The translations under genes were made by a program, and so were the position numbers. A stretch of DNA of 12,264 nucleotides from Flavobacterium psychrophilum (GTDB lineage: Bacteria; Bacteroidota; Bacteroidia; Flavobacteriales; Flavobacteriaceae). The notes beneath the pieces were generated by a model that was not told the DNA's origin, made no database searches, and saw nothing but the letters and a program-made list of their open reading frames with translations. Location: NCBI GenBank assembly GCA_003243255.1, contig QFQM01000130.1:1-12264 (forward strand). Direction: 5' to 3'. Each line of letters opens with the position of its first letter. Position 1 is the stretch's first letter. Positions 1-7,303 of the stretch are shown piece by piece.

Positions 1-90
1 ATGGGTATCGTTCAGACTTTTATTCTAGGATGGCTAACCGGAGCTTGTATAGCCGCCTTCTATAACATTTTCGACAAGAAAGCGGATTAA
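1..90 (+). CDS. Tiny membrane ORF or 3' end of a truncated gene
   Basis: An open frame of 29 codons runs from an ATG at the very first base to TAA at 88-90. It encodes one hydrophobic stretch (about residues 4-22, with Gly, Trp, Ala and Phe) followed by a charged tail ending DKKAD. This fits either a small single-span membrane protein or the C-terminal anchor of a longer protein whose start lies left of the window. The upstream sequence is missing, so neither the start nor a ribosome-binding site can be judged. It lies 25 nt before the lipoprotein gene in the same direction and could share a transcript with it. No family is recognised. Confidence 0.35.
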   Translation: MGIVQTFILGWLTGACIAAFYNIFDKKAD

Positions 91-115
91 CTCATAAGGG
101 ATCTAAATCAATTAT

Positions 116-706
116 ATGAAAGCATTCACAACAATAATAATAGTAGCGGTAACAGTGTTTCTAGGTGGATGCATGACCTTCACGAACATGAAGGTTAGAT
201 ATGATAAAGAGATCGATTTTAATAAATATAAGACTTATGCCTGGCTGGCAGATGCGGATCGGGCTGGTAATAATGATTTTGACAATGACTTCATCCGTCA
301 GCGGATACGTAATTACATTGGGCATTGTTTGAGTGAGCGTCAATATGTTGCAGACACCCTTCAGCCTGATCTGCTGGTCCGCACCAGGTGGATGGCCGAA
401 GCGCGCGAGTTAACGATGCCTGATTTAACGAACAGACCTTTTTATTACAATAGCATCTACTATGCCGACCCGTTTACGATTCGAATCTCACCGCGTGGAA
501 AAATTGACTACACAAACCGATATCCAATCTCGAATGCAAAAAAGCAAACCTACTACCATAGCGGAGTGGAAGTCCTTTTTATTGATGCTAAAACAAAAGA
601 AGTAATATGGAACGGCTTTACAAGCGATGATATTTATGATCCCCGGGTCATCTACAAAGAACTTCATCCCTCCGTTCATAAAATGATGAAACAGTTTCCC
701 GATTAG
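116..706 (+). CDS. DUF4136 family lipoprotein
   Basis: A 196-residue predicted lipoprotein. The N-terminus has a short positive start, a hydrophobic core and a lipobox (FLGGC) with the acylated cysteine at residue 19, so it should be exported and anchored in the envelope. The mature part resembles DUF4136: an early aspartate/phenylalanine strand followed by YKTYAWL (residues 38-44), a central region that includes DLLVR, and a late VEVLFIDAKTKEVIWNG strand (151-167) typical of the family's C-terminal half. Length is normal for the family. DUF4136 proteins are common Bacteroidota lipoproteins with no established biochemical role, so no function is assigned. The gene ends 139 nt before the mer operator. 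No strong terminator is seen in that gap, but the mer genes have their own promoter, so the two are probably unrelated. Confidence 0.85.
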   Translation: MKAFTTIIIVAVTVFLGGCMTFTNMKVRYDKEIDFNKYKTYAWLADADRAGNNDFDNDFIRQRIRNYIGHCLSERQYVADTLQPDLLVRTRWMAEARELTMPDLTNRPFYYNSIYYADPFTIRISPRGKIDYTNRYPISNAKKQTYYHSGVEVLFIDAKTKEVIWNGFTSDDIYDPRVIYKELHPSVHKMMKQFPD

Positions 707-844
707 CAAATAAAGTAGCTGATGGACTGATACCAACATTAAATCACAAAGATCGTTGATGGTCATTACAGGGCGGCACAAAGGAAAATCACCTTGGCAA
801 CCCATGTACAGTGCACCGTAAAAAAAGTTTTATTACATGACACA

Positions 845-866
845 TATTTAAGTATTTGCTTAAATA
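845..866. promoter_or_regulatory. ArsR-type operator (inverted repeat) of the mer operon
   Basis: A perfect 8-bp inverted repeat, TATTTAAG (845-852) and CTTAAATA (859-866), is separated by 6 bp. It lies 53-74 bp upstream of the regulator's ATG. The size, AT-richness and symmetry match operators of ArsR/SmtB repressors, which bind as dimers to imperfect dyads over their own promoters. The spacer contains TTTG, the likely -33 element, so repressor binding would block the polymerase directly. The repeat is read directly; its role as operator is inferred from position and from the ArsR-type gene it precedes. Confidence 0.7.
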
Positions 867-887
867 AGTAAACTTTTCTTAACTTTG
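855..887 (+). promoter_or_regulatory. Bacteroidota-type promoter of the mer operon
   Basis: TTTG at 855-858 and TAACTTTG at 880-887 are spaced by 21 nt. They match the Bacteroidota primary sigma-factor pattern of a TTTG-like -33 box and a TAnnTTTG -7 box. The predicted transcription start falls near 893-897, leaving a leader of roughly 25 nt before the ATG at 919. The -33 box sits inside the operator dyad. There is no MerR-type promoter with an overlong 19-bp -35/-10 spacer, which agrees with the absence of a MerR activator. Confidence 0.65.
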
Positions 888-918
888 TTCCGTTAAGTCA
901 CTACAAACAATTCAAAGT

Positions 919-1296
919 ATGGAAAGAAACACCTGTATTCGCGTTTTTGCTGACCAGAATCAAATAAACCAGTGCAGGGAGAAAGTATCGGCAAATGCCA
1001 AATCTTTCTCCCAACTCGGAAATATTCTTTCCCTTGCGGGTAATGAGGTAAGACTTAAGATTCTCTACCTGCTTGAAGAAGAAAATGAACTCTGCCCCTG
1101 TGACATCAGCGATATTCTCGGCATGAGTGTTCCGGCTATTTCTCAGCATCTTCGTAAACTCAAAGACGGCAATATCATCGAAGCCCGCAAAGTAGGTCAG
1201 ACTATTTTTTACTCACTTAGATCGGAGAACCTGAAGATTCTAAAGCCTTTTTTCAAGACCATTAATCAAATGAATCAAAATACTGTAACAATATGA
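919..1296 (+). CDS. ArsR/SmtB-family metalloregulator of the mer operon (CadC-like)
   Basis: A 125-residue winged-helix repressor of the ArsR/SmtB family. The helix-turn-helix runs about residues 62-87 (DISDILGMS, then VPAISQHLRKLKDGNII), followed by a beta-wing (88-100, EARKVGQTIFYSL). The recognition-helix region carries ELCPCDI with Cys59 and Cys61, the family's alpha-3 metal-sensing CxC motif. Cys6 and Cys19 in the N-terminal arm could complete a CadC-like alpha3N thiolate site; this is inference. It is the first gene after the operator/promoter, and its TGA overlaps the ATG of the transporter gene (ATGA at 1293-1296), so it is translationally coupled to the mer genes and very likely represses them until Hg(II), perhaps also Cd or Pb, binds. 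It fills the place of merR but is not homologous to MerR. The effector metal is inferred only from the operon. Confidence 0.9.
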   Translation: MERNTCIRVFADQNQINQCREKVSANAKSFSQLGNILSLAGNEVRLKILYLLEEENELCPCDISDILGMSVPAISQHLRKLKDGNIIEARKVGQTIFYSLRSENLKILKPFFKTINQMNQNTVTI

Positions 1297-1910
1297 AAAC
1301 TGAAAGTCAAAAAGGTTGGGTATTGGGTGTAACCGCTGCTATTGCCGCATCCTTGTGTTGCATCACACCCGTGCTAGCCTTACTGGGTGGTGTCAGCGGA
1401 ATCGCTTCATCTTTTTCATGGATAGAACCTTACAGACCCTATTTAATTGGGGCAACTGTGCTGGTATTTGGTTTCGCCTGGTATCAAAAATTAAAGCCAC
1501 GAAAAAAGGAAGAAATAAACTGCGAATGTGAAACTGACGAAAAGCCTTCCTTCTGGCAAAGCAAAACTTTCCTGGGCATCATTACTGTTTTTGCAGCGTT
1601 GATGATTTCATTCCCACACTATGCGCACATATTTTATCCCAAGAGTCCTGTAGCTAATGTTGTAATTATTGAAAAGAACAACATTCAACAAGTTGAACTG
1701 AAAATTTCAGGAATGACCTGCCAAAGTTGTTCAGATCATGTTAACCATGCATTAGACGGTGTGCCCGGAGTACTGGAACATATTACCTCGTATGAACAAG
1801 GCACGAGCCTTGTAAAATTTGATGCAAGCAGAGCCGCTCCGGAAAAGTTGGTGGAGGCAGTGAATGCCACAGGCTATAAAGTAATTGACACAAAAAAACT
1901 TGAAAAGTAA
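1293..1910 (+). CDS. merT: MerTP fusion: mercuric ion inner-membrane transporter with C-terminal MerP-like HMA domain
   Basis: A 205-residue protein. The N-terminal half matches MerT: a first membrane helix with the vicinal pair Cys22-Cys23 (SLCCITP), a second helix (about 48-64), a loop with Cys77 and Cys79 (CEC), and a third helix (about 92-113). The C-terminal part (about 133-200) is a heavy-metal-associated domain with GMTCQSC (Cys143, Cys146). In the MerT topology the Cys77/79 loop is cytoplasmic and the fused HMA domain lies in the periplasm. The expected route is capture of Hg(II) by the HMA thiols, transfer to Cys22/23, crossing, and hand-over through Cys77/79 to MerA. Single-chain MerTP proteins are known, whereas classical MerT is about 116 residues. 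The start overlaps the regulator's stop by 4 nt and the next gene begins 11 nt downstream, so this is an operon. The symbol reflects the MerT part. Confidence 0.92.
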   Translation: MKTESQKGWVLGVTAAIAASLCCITPVLALLGGVSGIASSFSWIEPYRPYLIGATVLVFGFAWYQKLKPRKKEEINCECETDEKPSFWQSKTFLGIITVFAALMISFPHYAHIFYPKSPVANVVIIEKNNIQQVELKISGMTCQSCSDHVNHALDGVPGVLEHITSYEQGTSLVKFDASRAAPEKLVEAVNATGYKVIDTKKLEK

Positions 1911-1921
1911 AATCAAAACTC

Positions 1922-2314
1922 ATGAAGACTTTCATTATTTCATTTTTAGCAGTAGCCATGGTATGTGGCTATTCTTGCAATTCCGCCTTCGGTCAGGGCA
2001 AGGAAAAACCATTTGGCACGGTTAAGACAAAAGTAATTGAACTTAAGGTTACCGGTATGACCTGCCAGGGTTGTGCTGATCGTGTTACGTCTGCACTTTC
2101 TCAAAAATCAGGTGTAATAAAATCAGATGTACAATTTGCCAGCAACTCGGCCACCGTTACCTATGATGCATCAGTGGTGGAAGAGGAAGAAATTATTCAA
2201 ACGATAGAAGAAACTGGTTACAAAGCCGAAGCGAAAACGAGTAAAGATAAAAAGGAAATCAAAAAGGATGATGCTATGCCCCACGCCTGTTGTGTCCCCA
2301 AAAAGAAAAGTTGA
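1922..2314 (+). CDS. merP: Exported MerP-like HMA protein with a C-terminal vicinal cysteine pair
   Basis: A 130-residue predicted periplasmic mercury-binding protein. A signal sequence covers about residues 1-24, with likely cleavage near SAFG/Q; a relaxed lipobox at Cys19 is a less likely alternative. One HMA domain follows (about 36-103), with GMTCQGC (Cys48, Cys51) and the late ETGYKAE typical of the fold. After it comes a lysine-rich linker (105-116) and a tail with Cys123-Cys124 (HACCVP) ahead of KKKS. Classical MerP ends after the HMA fold (about 72 mature residues), so the tail is extra. Its vicinal thiols resemble the C-terminal pair of MerA and could serve as a second Hg(II) site; this is inference. 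It lies 11 nt after merTP and 27 nt before merA. It seems partly redundant with the HMA domain fused to MerT. Confidence 0.88.
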   Translation: MKTFIISFLAVAMVCGYSCNSAFGQGKEKPFGTVKTKVIELKVTGMTCQGCADRVTSALSQKSGVIKSDVQFASNSATVTYDASVVEEEEIIQTIEETGYKAEAKTSKDKKEIKKDDAMPHACCVPKKKS

Positions 2315-2341
2315 GTCTTCTATCTATAAATTTCAAACATC

Positions 2342-4012
2342 ATGATAGAAAACAACAACAAGAACTCCGAAACTGTTACGCTTAACATCGAAGGAATGAC
2401 TTGCGATCATTGCGCTGTTTCAATTGGGAAGCGATTTGATCGCAAGAAGGGTATTATTGCCAAAGATGTTCTTTATAATAAAAAGAGAGGCGAGTTTACT
2501 TTTAATCCCTCCCTCATTTCAAAACAAGAAATAATCGATACGATCAATTCCTCTAAAACCTATCGGGTTGTTGGCAGCGTACCGGAAAACGGTGACCGAA
2601 AAAATCATTTCGACCTGATTATCATTGGCGGTGGATCGGCCGCCTTCTCTGCGGCTATCAAAGCCGAGGAATTGGGTCTATCAACATTGATGGTTAATGC
2701 AGGGCTTCCTTTTGGTGGCACTTGCGTGAACGTAGGTTGTGTCCCCTCCAAAACTTTAATACGAGCAGCGGAAACAGTTTATCATGCCACTCACTCCAAT
2801 TTTGAAGGTATTAAGCCAAAAGGAGTCGATGTTAATTTTACACGGGTGATCAGGGATAAAAAGGAACTCGTTGCCACTTTGCAGCAAAAGAAGTACATGG
2901 ATGTCGTAAGCGATTTTGAAAATCTTCAATTGATTGAAGGATGGGCGGAGTTTGTAGATTCAAAAACGATTTTGGTAAATGGAAAGGACAACTACACCGC
3001 ACATAAATTTATTATCGCAACCGGAGCTACCACTAACGTACCTGAAATTGAGGGATTAAAAGACATCGGTTATCTGACCAACGTGAGTTTGTTTGACCTG
3101 GAAGAAAAACCTAAAAGCATCACAATTATGGGAGCAGGTTATATCGGGCTGGAGATTGCCATGGCCTATAACAGGTTAGGTGTTAAGGTTCGCATGATTG
3201 AATTTACAGATCGCGTGTTGCGCACTCAAACTCCGGACATCAGCGAAGAATTGGAAAAGAACATGAAGCGCGAAGGCATCGAAATACTTCCCAACTTCAG
3301 AGCTATAAAATTTGAAAGAAAAGGTAATGACACCATCATCCATTGCAAATGCCCGGATGGAACGACAACTCAAATTACAGAACCTGGAAAAATTGTAGTT
3401 GCAAGTGGCATCCTACCGAATACACAGAAACTGGGTTTACATAACATTGGCTTGCAACTGACAATGAGTGGACATATATCAGTCAATGAAAAGATGGAAA
3501 CCAATGTACCGAACATTTATGCCGTTGGTGATGTAACCAATACACCAGCTTTTGTTTACACTGCCGCCTATGAAGGCAAGATAGCTGTTGAAAACGCCTT
3601 TACCGGTGCGGGAAAAAAAACAGACTACTCTTCGCTGCCCTGGGTAGTGTTTACCGATCCTCAAGTAGCCGGTGCAGGATTAGATGAAGCCCAGGCAGAA
3701 GCTCAAAATATTCCATTCGAAGTTTCTAAATTATCACTGAGTGATGTGCCTCGTGCCTTAGCGGCCAATGATACAAGAGGATTTATTAAACTCATTCGCA
3801 ATACTGAAACCGACAAATTAATCGGTGCGAGAATCGTTGCACCTGAAGGAGGGGAATTGATTCAGCAATTAAGTATGGCAATCAAACACGGTATTACCGT
3901 TAAAGAATTAGCTGAGAGTTTCTATCCCTATCTCACGTTGGGCGAAGGTATTAAGCTCGCTGCCATTGCGTTTGGAAAGGATGTTTCAAAACTGAGTTGC
4001 TGTGCTAGCTAA
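2342..4012 (+). CDS. merA: Mercuric reductase MerA with N-terminal HMA domain
   Basis: A 556-residue flavoprotein that reduces Hg(II) to volatile Hg(0) in the cytoplasm with NADPH and FAD. An N-terminal HMA domain (about 11-76) has GMTCDHC (Cys21, Cys24). It is followed by the pyridine nucleotide-disulfide oxidoreductase core: FAD-binding IIGGGSAA (94-101), the redox disulfide GGTCVNVGCVPSK (Cys128, Cys133), NAD(P)-binding GAGYIGLE (264-271), the second FAD motif NIYAVGD (391-397), and the dimerisation domain with YPYLTLGEGIK (528-538). The C-terminus SCCAS has Cys553-Cys554, the pair that receives Hg(II) in true MerA and separates it from dihydrolipoamide dehydrogenase. MerA proteins usually end CCAG; the final Ser is a mild variant. 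It is the last gene of the operon. No merB follows, so only inorganic mercury resistance is predicted. Confidence 0.97.
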   Translation: MIENNNKNSETVTLNIEGMTCDHCAVSIGKRFDRKKGIIAKDVLYNKKRGEFTFNPSLISKQEIIDTINSSKTYRVVGSVPENGDRKNHFDLIIIGGGSAAFSAAIKAEELGLSTLMVNAGLPFGGTCVNVGCVPSKTLIRAAETVYHATHSNFEGIKPKGVDVNFTRVIRDKKELVATLQQKKYMDVVSDFENLQLIEGWAEFVDSKTILVNGKDNYTAHKFIIATGATTNVPEIEGLKDIGYLTNVSLFDLEEKPKSITIMGAGYIGLEIAMAYNRLGVKVRMIEFTDRVLRTQTPDISEELEKNMKREGIEILPNFRAIKFERKGNDTIIHCKCPDGTTTQITEPGKIVVASGILPNTQKLGLHNIGLQLTMSGHISVNEKMETNVPNIYAVGDVTNTPAFVYTAAYEGKIAVENAFTGAGKKTDYSSLPWVVFTDPQVAGAGLDEAQAEAQNIPFEVSKLSLSDVPRALAANDTRGFIKLIRNTETDKLIGARIVAPEGGELIQQLSMAIKHGITVKELAESFYPYLTLGEGIKLAAIAFGKDVSKLSCCAS

Positions 4013-4109
4013 ATTTCCATAGATGAATACTTTTTACTTCTTCTAAGAGGATTGCATACTGAATTGAAGTGCTTATAAACCTAAGTTGAATTAGTGGTTC
4101 GCTTCTTTT

Positions 4110-5381
4110 TCAAAAACCTTTCATCAAAATGTACAGGATACCACCGAACAATACCAACGCAATCGTAATTCCAACCTGCTTTCTTAGTCGAACATCTCCT
4201 CTCACCAAGCTTATTATAAGCTTCACCATGTTGTTACTCAGCGAAGCAAGAATAACAACAAATGTGGCTGCTTCCAGCCGTTGTGTTTTTTCAGCAAACT
4301 TTGCCATGTTAATTGTTATAGCATTAACATCTGAAAAACCTGAAATAATTCCGGAAACATACAATCCTGCTGTTCCCCAAAATTTATCAGCATAAAATAC
4401 CATCAAAACTATTCCCAGATAAATCGCTCCAAAAATCAGGGCGTTACCCAACTCCATTGGGCTGCCGGCTGAGATGCTGGTTGTTGGGGCTTGCCTTCTT
4501 TCTCTCCATAATATCATGCCCACAGCAATAAGCAATACTGCAATCATGATGATGCCTGGACTCAGCAGTTGCTCAAACAACAAAAAACTGAATACGTATG
4601 AGAAGAACAATATTCTGACAAACATAACAGCGCATGCCAACAAAATGCCACAAGCATACAGATGAGCGAGTGGTTTTTGTTCTTTGCTTCTTGCAGAATA
4701 TACCCAGGTTACAGCGGTGCTCGAAAACAACCCGCCAAGGATTGCTGTTAACAGTATGCCTTTTTCAGGTTTTCCGAATTTAAGGAGCATGTACCCAATA
4801 AATCCTAGTGAGGAAACTACGAGCACAACCCAGGCAATTTCATTTGGATTGATTATACCTTCGGGGCCGTAGTTTGTATCCGGAATAAAAGGCAAAACGA
4901 GAATAAACAGAATGCAGAATTTTACAAAAGCTGTTAACTCAACTTTGTTAAGCCGATCCAGATAATAATGAAATTGTTCTTTAAAAGATAATATGGCGAC
5001 AGCCAGCACCGTCAACACCATGGCCTCGCGAAATAAATGTAGCCCTGTCAATATCCCTGTAACAAAAACCAAAATCAGAACTACTTCCTGCTTTATCTCC
5101 AATGATCCTGATTTCTCTTTGGTATAATAAATAATCGTGCTCAAAATAAACATACCGGCCATAGAGATAGGCAATAACCAGTAATGACCAGTATGTTGGG
5201 CGATGATAGTAATTACACATCCCAGTACAGCCAGAAGAGGCATTGTACGTATTCCAGTAAGTTGACGATATTGTAAAGCGGCATCGACTTCACGTTCAAG
5301 ACCATAGACTAATCCGATAGCAATGGAAACAATGATTGCCAGCAAACTAGGTGATAGAATATTCTGAAGTGTATCGTGCAT
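4110..5381 (-). CDS. MgtC/DUF4010 family integral membrane protein
   Basis: A 423-residue, very hydrophobic protein with roughly a dozen predicted membrane segments. The first about 150 residues resemble the MgtC/SapB membrane domain, with GLERE (27-31) and TGIRT (42-46). The rest matches DUF4010, with two related motifs, GLFSSTAVT (217-225) and GFSDVNAIT (348-356), each followed by a helix; these suggest an internal duplication. Its transport or regulatory role is unknown. MgtC itself is linked to magnesium limitation and ATP-synthase control, but full-length DUF4010 proteins have no proven substrate. The ATG is only 4 nt after the amylase-family gene's stop, so the two are almost certainly co-transcribed and may be translationally coupled. 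It converges on merA with a 97-nt gap and is not part of the mer operon. No clear terminator hairpin is visible in that gap. Confidence 0.88.
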   Translation of the reverse strand: MHDTLQNILSPSLLAIIVSIAIGLVYGLEREVDAALQYRQLTGIRTMPLLAVLGCVITIIAQHTGHYWLLPISMAGMFILSTIIYYTKEKSGSLEIKQEVVLILVFVTGILTGLHLFREAMVLTVLAVAILSFKEQFHYYLDRLNKVELTAFVKFCILFILVLPFIPDTNYGPEGIINPNEIAWVVLVVSSLGFIGYMLLKFGKPEKGILLTAILGGLFSSTAVTWVYSARSKEQKPLAHLYACGILLACAVMFVRILFFSYVFSFLLFEQLLSPGIIMIAVLLIAVGMILWRERRQAPTTSISAGSPMELGNALIFGAIYLGIVLMVFYADKFWGTAGLYVSGIISGFSDVNAITINMAKFAEKTQRLEAATFVVILASLSNNMVKLIISLVRGDVRLRKQVGITIALVLFGGILYILMKGF

Positions 5382-5385
5382 TTAT

Positions 5386-7074
5386 TTAAAGATTACTCAG
5401 TATCACAAACTGCATGGGTTTTAGACGGAGTTTGATATAATGCCCAATGTAATCCGGGTTTTCCAGCACTTTTACCTTACCTGTGTCTCCATAAAGAAAT
5501 TTAAAGAAAGCTTTATCCACATTGGGTTGGCGTTTAATTGAAATATATTCTTCCCTTTCTTCGGTAGTGGATGAATTGAAAGCCACTACCATTTCCTGAT
5601 CGAATAAAACTCTTGAGAAGGCAATTAAGCATTTCTCACATTCGGGCAAGTGAAAATGTATTTCGTCCGTAGAGATTTTCCGCATATGCATATGCCCAAA
5701 TTTCAAGACAGAACTTTTCTTCCTTATTGCTGCTATTTGTGAAATCGCTTGATAGATTTTATTCGACTTATCCAATGCATCGGAGACTTTGTCATCGGGA
5801 TTAAACATCGCTTCGCGGATGTTTGCGTCATGTTCACCCGCGCCCTCAAAGCCCTGTTCTGTTCCATAATAAATACACGGTGTACCAAGCGCACAGAGTA
5901 AAAATCCAATACCTGCGATGATCTGTTCTTCGGTTGCATCTTTTCCAAAGCGATGTTTGAGGGATTGACCGACCTGGTCATGGTTGTCAATAAACGTCAC
6001 CAGGAATTCTCCAAAGTCACCGCGACCCAGTGCATTTCTGCGAAGGGATTCATATCGCTCCAGTAATCGCTCCGGAGACGCATTTCCTTTAATGACATCG
6101 GCAAGAATATGGTACAATGGAAAATCTAATACAGAGTTGAGTCCGTAATAAATATTTTGACCATCTACCGTGACTGTAGTTGTTGGACCTATGTACCGGT
6201 TATAGGTATCCTCTGAACCGACCAATTCTCCAAAGAGAAAGAAGTTCTTTTTGCCTAACATATAGGCATATTCACGTATGTGAGAACAAAATCTGCTAAT
6301 GGCTTCTTCGCCCATGTGCTTGACGGCATCCAAACGGAAGCCATCGATATCTACTTCCTTCATCCAATAGCAATGTGTTCGAATCAGAATATCCTGGACG
6401 TAGCGAGCCTCAACTGAGTCATCCATTCGAAACGCTTTAAGTTCCTGAAAATCTCCCTCGCGGGTTTCCGGATATGAATCGTAGTTTCGGATCTGTCCTT
6501 TGCGTCCGTACAATTCAGGATCGCGGAGTTCGATGGGTATCGGGTGATCGTTAGAGCGCCATCCTGCCAGGGGAAACCTTGCCCCTTCATAATAATAGTA
6601 TTGAACATCCTCGGGGTAAAACCAATTGTTACCAGAATGGTGCAGCACTACATCGAGGAACACCCGCATATCAAGTTTATGTGCGGCACTGACCAACTCC
6701 TCCAAGTCTTCTTTGGTGCCAAATCGCTTATCAATTTCAAGATAGTTCTGAATGGCATAACCGTGATAGGACTCCGGATTATTTTCAAACAGGGGACTAA
6801 GCCAAAGGGCGGTGCAACCGAGGTCAGAAATGTAATCAAGGTGATTGATGATTCCGCGAATGGTACCACCACAAATTTGTTTCAGTTGTTCACAGTCTCC
6901 AAAGCCTTTGTGTCGATTTGATTTGACTGGCTTTCGCGTGAGGTCATCGTGAAAACGATCGACTAGTAAGAAATAGATAAATTCTTCCCTCCACTCGCGG
7001 TGGCAATTCTTCCAGTATTTCTTCCCTTGCTTAGGTGCAAGGTCAATTTCTTCAATGGACCAAACTGTATTCAT
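5386..7074 (-). CDS. Cytoplasmic GH13 alpha-amylase-family glycoside hydrolase
   Basis: A 562-residue GH13 enzyme with all four conserved regions of the catalytic barrel: DVVLHH (141-146, region I), GFRLDAVKH (245-253, nucleophile Asp249), FLFGELVG (279-286, acid/base Glu283) and FIDNHDQ (361-367, transition-state Asp366). The N-terminal YFLLVDRF (34-41) and the C-terminal beta-sandwich (about 465-562) are normal for the family. No signal peptide or lipobox is present, so it should act in the cytoplasm on maltodextrins, glycogen or a related alpha-glucan or alpha-glucoside. The exact specificity (amylase, cyclomaltodextrinase, transglycosylase) cannot be read from motifs alone. It leads a two-gene unit with the MgtC/DUF4010 protein. 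The ATG at 7074 precedes a region that aligns well with GH13 starts. A weak TAATTTG-like -7 element lies upstream near 7124-7130. Confidence 0.93.
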   Translation of the reverse strand: MNTVWSIEEIDLAPKQGKKYWKNCHREWREEFIYFLLVDRFHDDLTRKPVKSNRHKGFGDCEQLKQICGGTIRGIINHLDYISDLGCTALWLSPLFENNPESYHGYAIQNYLEIDKRFGTKEDLEELVSAAHKLDMRVFLDVVLHHSGNNWFYPEDVQYYYYEGARFPLAGWRSNDHPIPIELRDPELYGRKGQIRNYDSYPETREGDFQELKAFRMDDSVEARYVQDILIRTHCYWMKEVDIDGFRLDAVKHMGEEAISRFCSHIREYAYMLGKKNFFLFGELVGSEDTYNRYIGPTTTVTVDGQNIYYGLNSVLDFPLYHILADVIKGNASPERLLERYESLRRNALGRGDFGEFLVTFIDNHDQVGQSLKHRFGKDATEEQIIAGIGFLLCALGTPCIYYGTEQGFEGAGEHDANIREAMFNPDDKVSDALDKSNKIYQAISQIAAIRKKSSVLKFGHMHMRKISTDEIHFHLPECEKCLIAFSRVLFDQEMVVAFNSSTTEEREEYISIKRQPNVDKAFFKFLYGDTGKVKVLENPDYIGHYIKLRLKPMQFVILSNL

Positions 7075-7221
7075 ATCCCGAATCGTTTAAAAGTCATTTG
7101 CGTAATTGTTTCGTGAACTCAAATTAGTAAGAACGCAGGTGCCGAGCAGAAAAAACCTTGGTTGATAGTTATGGTTAATTGGCAAAACAGGCCAAGGATT
7201 AGGGACTACCTTTTTTGCCTA

Positions 7222-7254
7222 CGAGAAAAGGGCACACCAACCAGATGTGCCCTT
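7222..7254 (-). terminator. Rho-independent terminator after the porin gene
   Basis: A 9-bp perfect stem, AAGGGCACA (7228-7236) pairing with TGTGCCCTT (7246-7254), has a 9-nt loop. Read on the minus strand the stem is followed by TTCTCG, and the stem end itself contributes TT, giving a short U-rich tail. It sits 50 nt downstream of the porin stop codon and separates that gene from the amylase-family unit. Confidence 0.75.
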
Positions 7255-7303
7255 ACTAACCCTAAACAAAACTCAACTAATTATGAAAAACTCAATCTCA
7301 CCC

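Noticed and set aside
488..805. 105-codon minus-strand ORF over the DUF4136 gene end and the gap
   Set aside because: Most of it is antisense to the lipoprotein gene. The Cys/Leu-rich product shows no domain and no translation signals.
4013..4109. Terminator between the convergent merA and MgtC/DUF4010 genes
   Set aside because: I looked for a hairpin with a U-run on either strand and found no convincing stem.
6544..6921. 125-codon plus-strand ORF opposite the GH13 gene
   Set aside because: It is antisense to a gene with all catalytic motifs, has no recognisable domain and no promoter; a shadow frame.
7181..7219. GGCAAAA/TTTTGCC inverted repeat between the amylase-family gene and the porin terminator
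   Set aside because: The 7-bp arms are low-complexity with a 25-nt gap, and neither position nor composition supports a terminator or operator.
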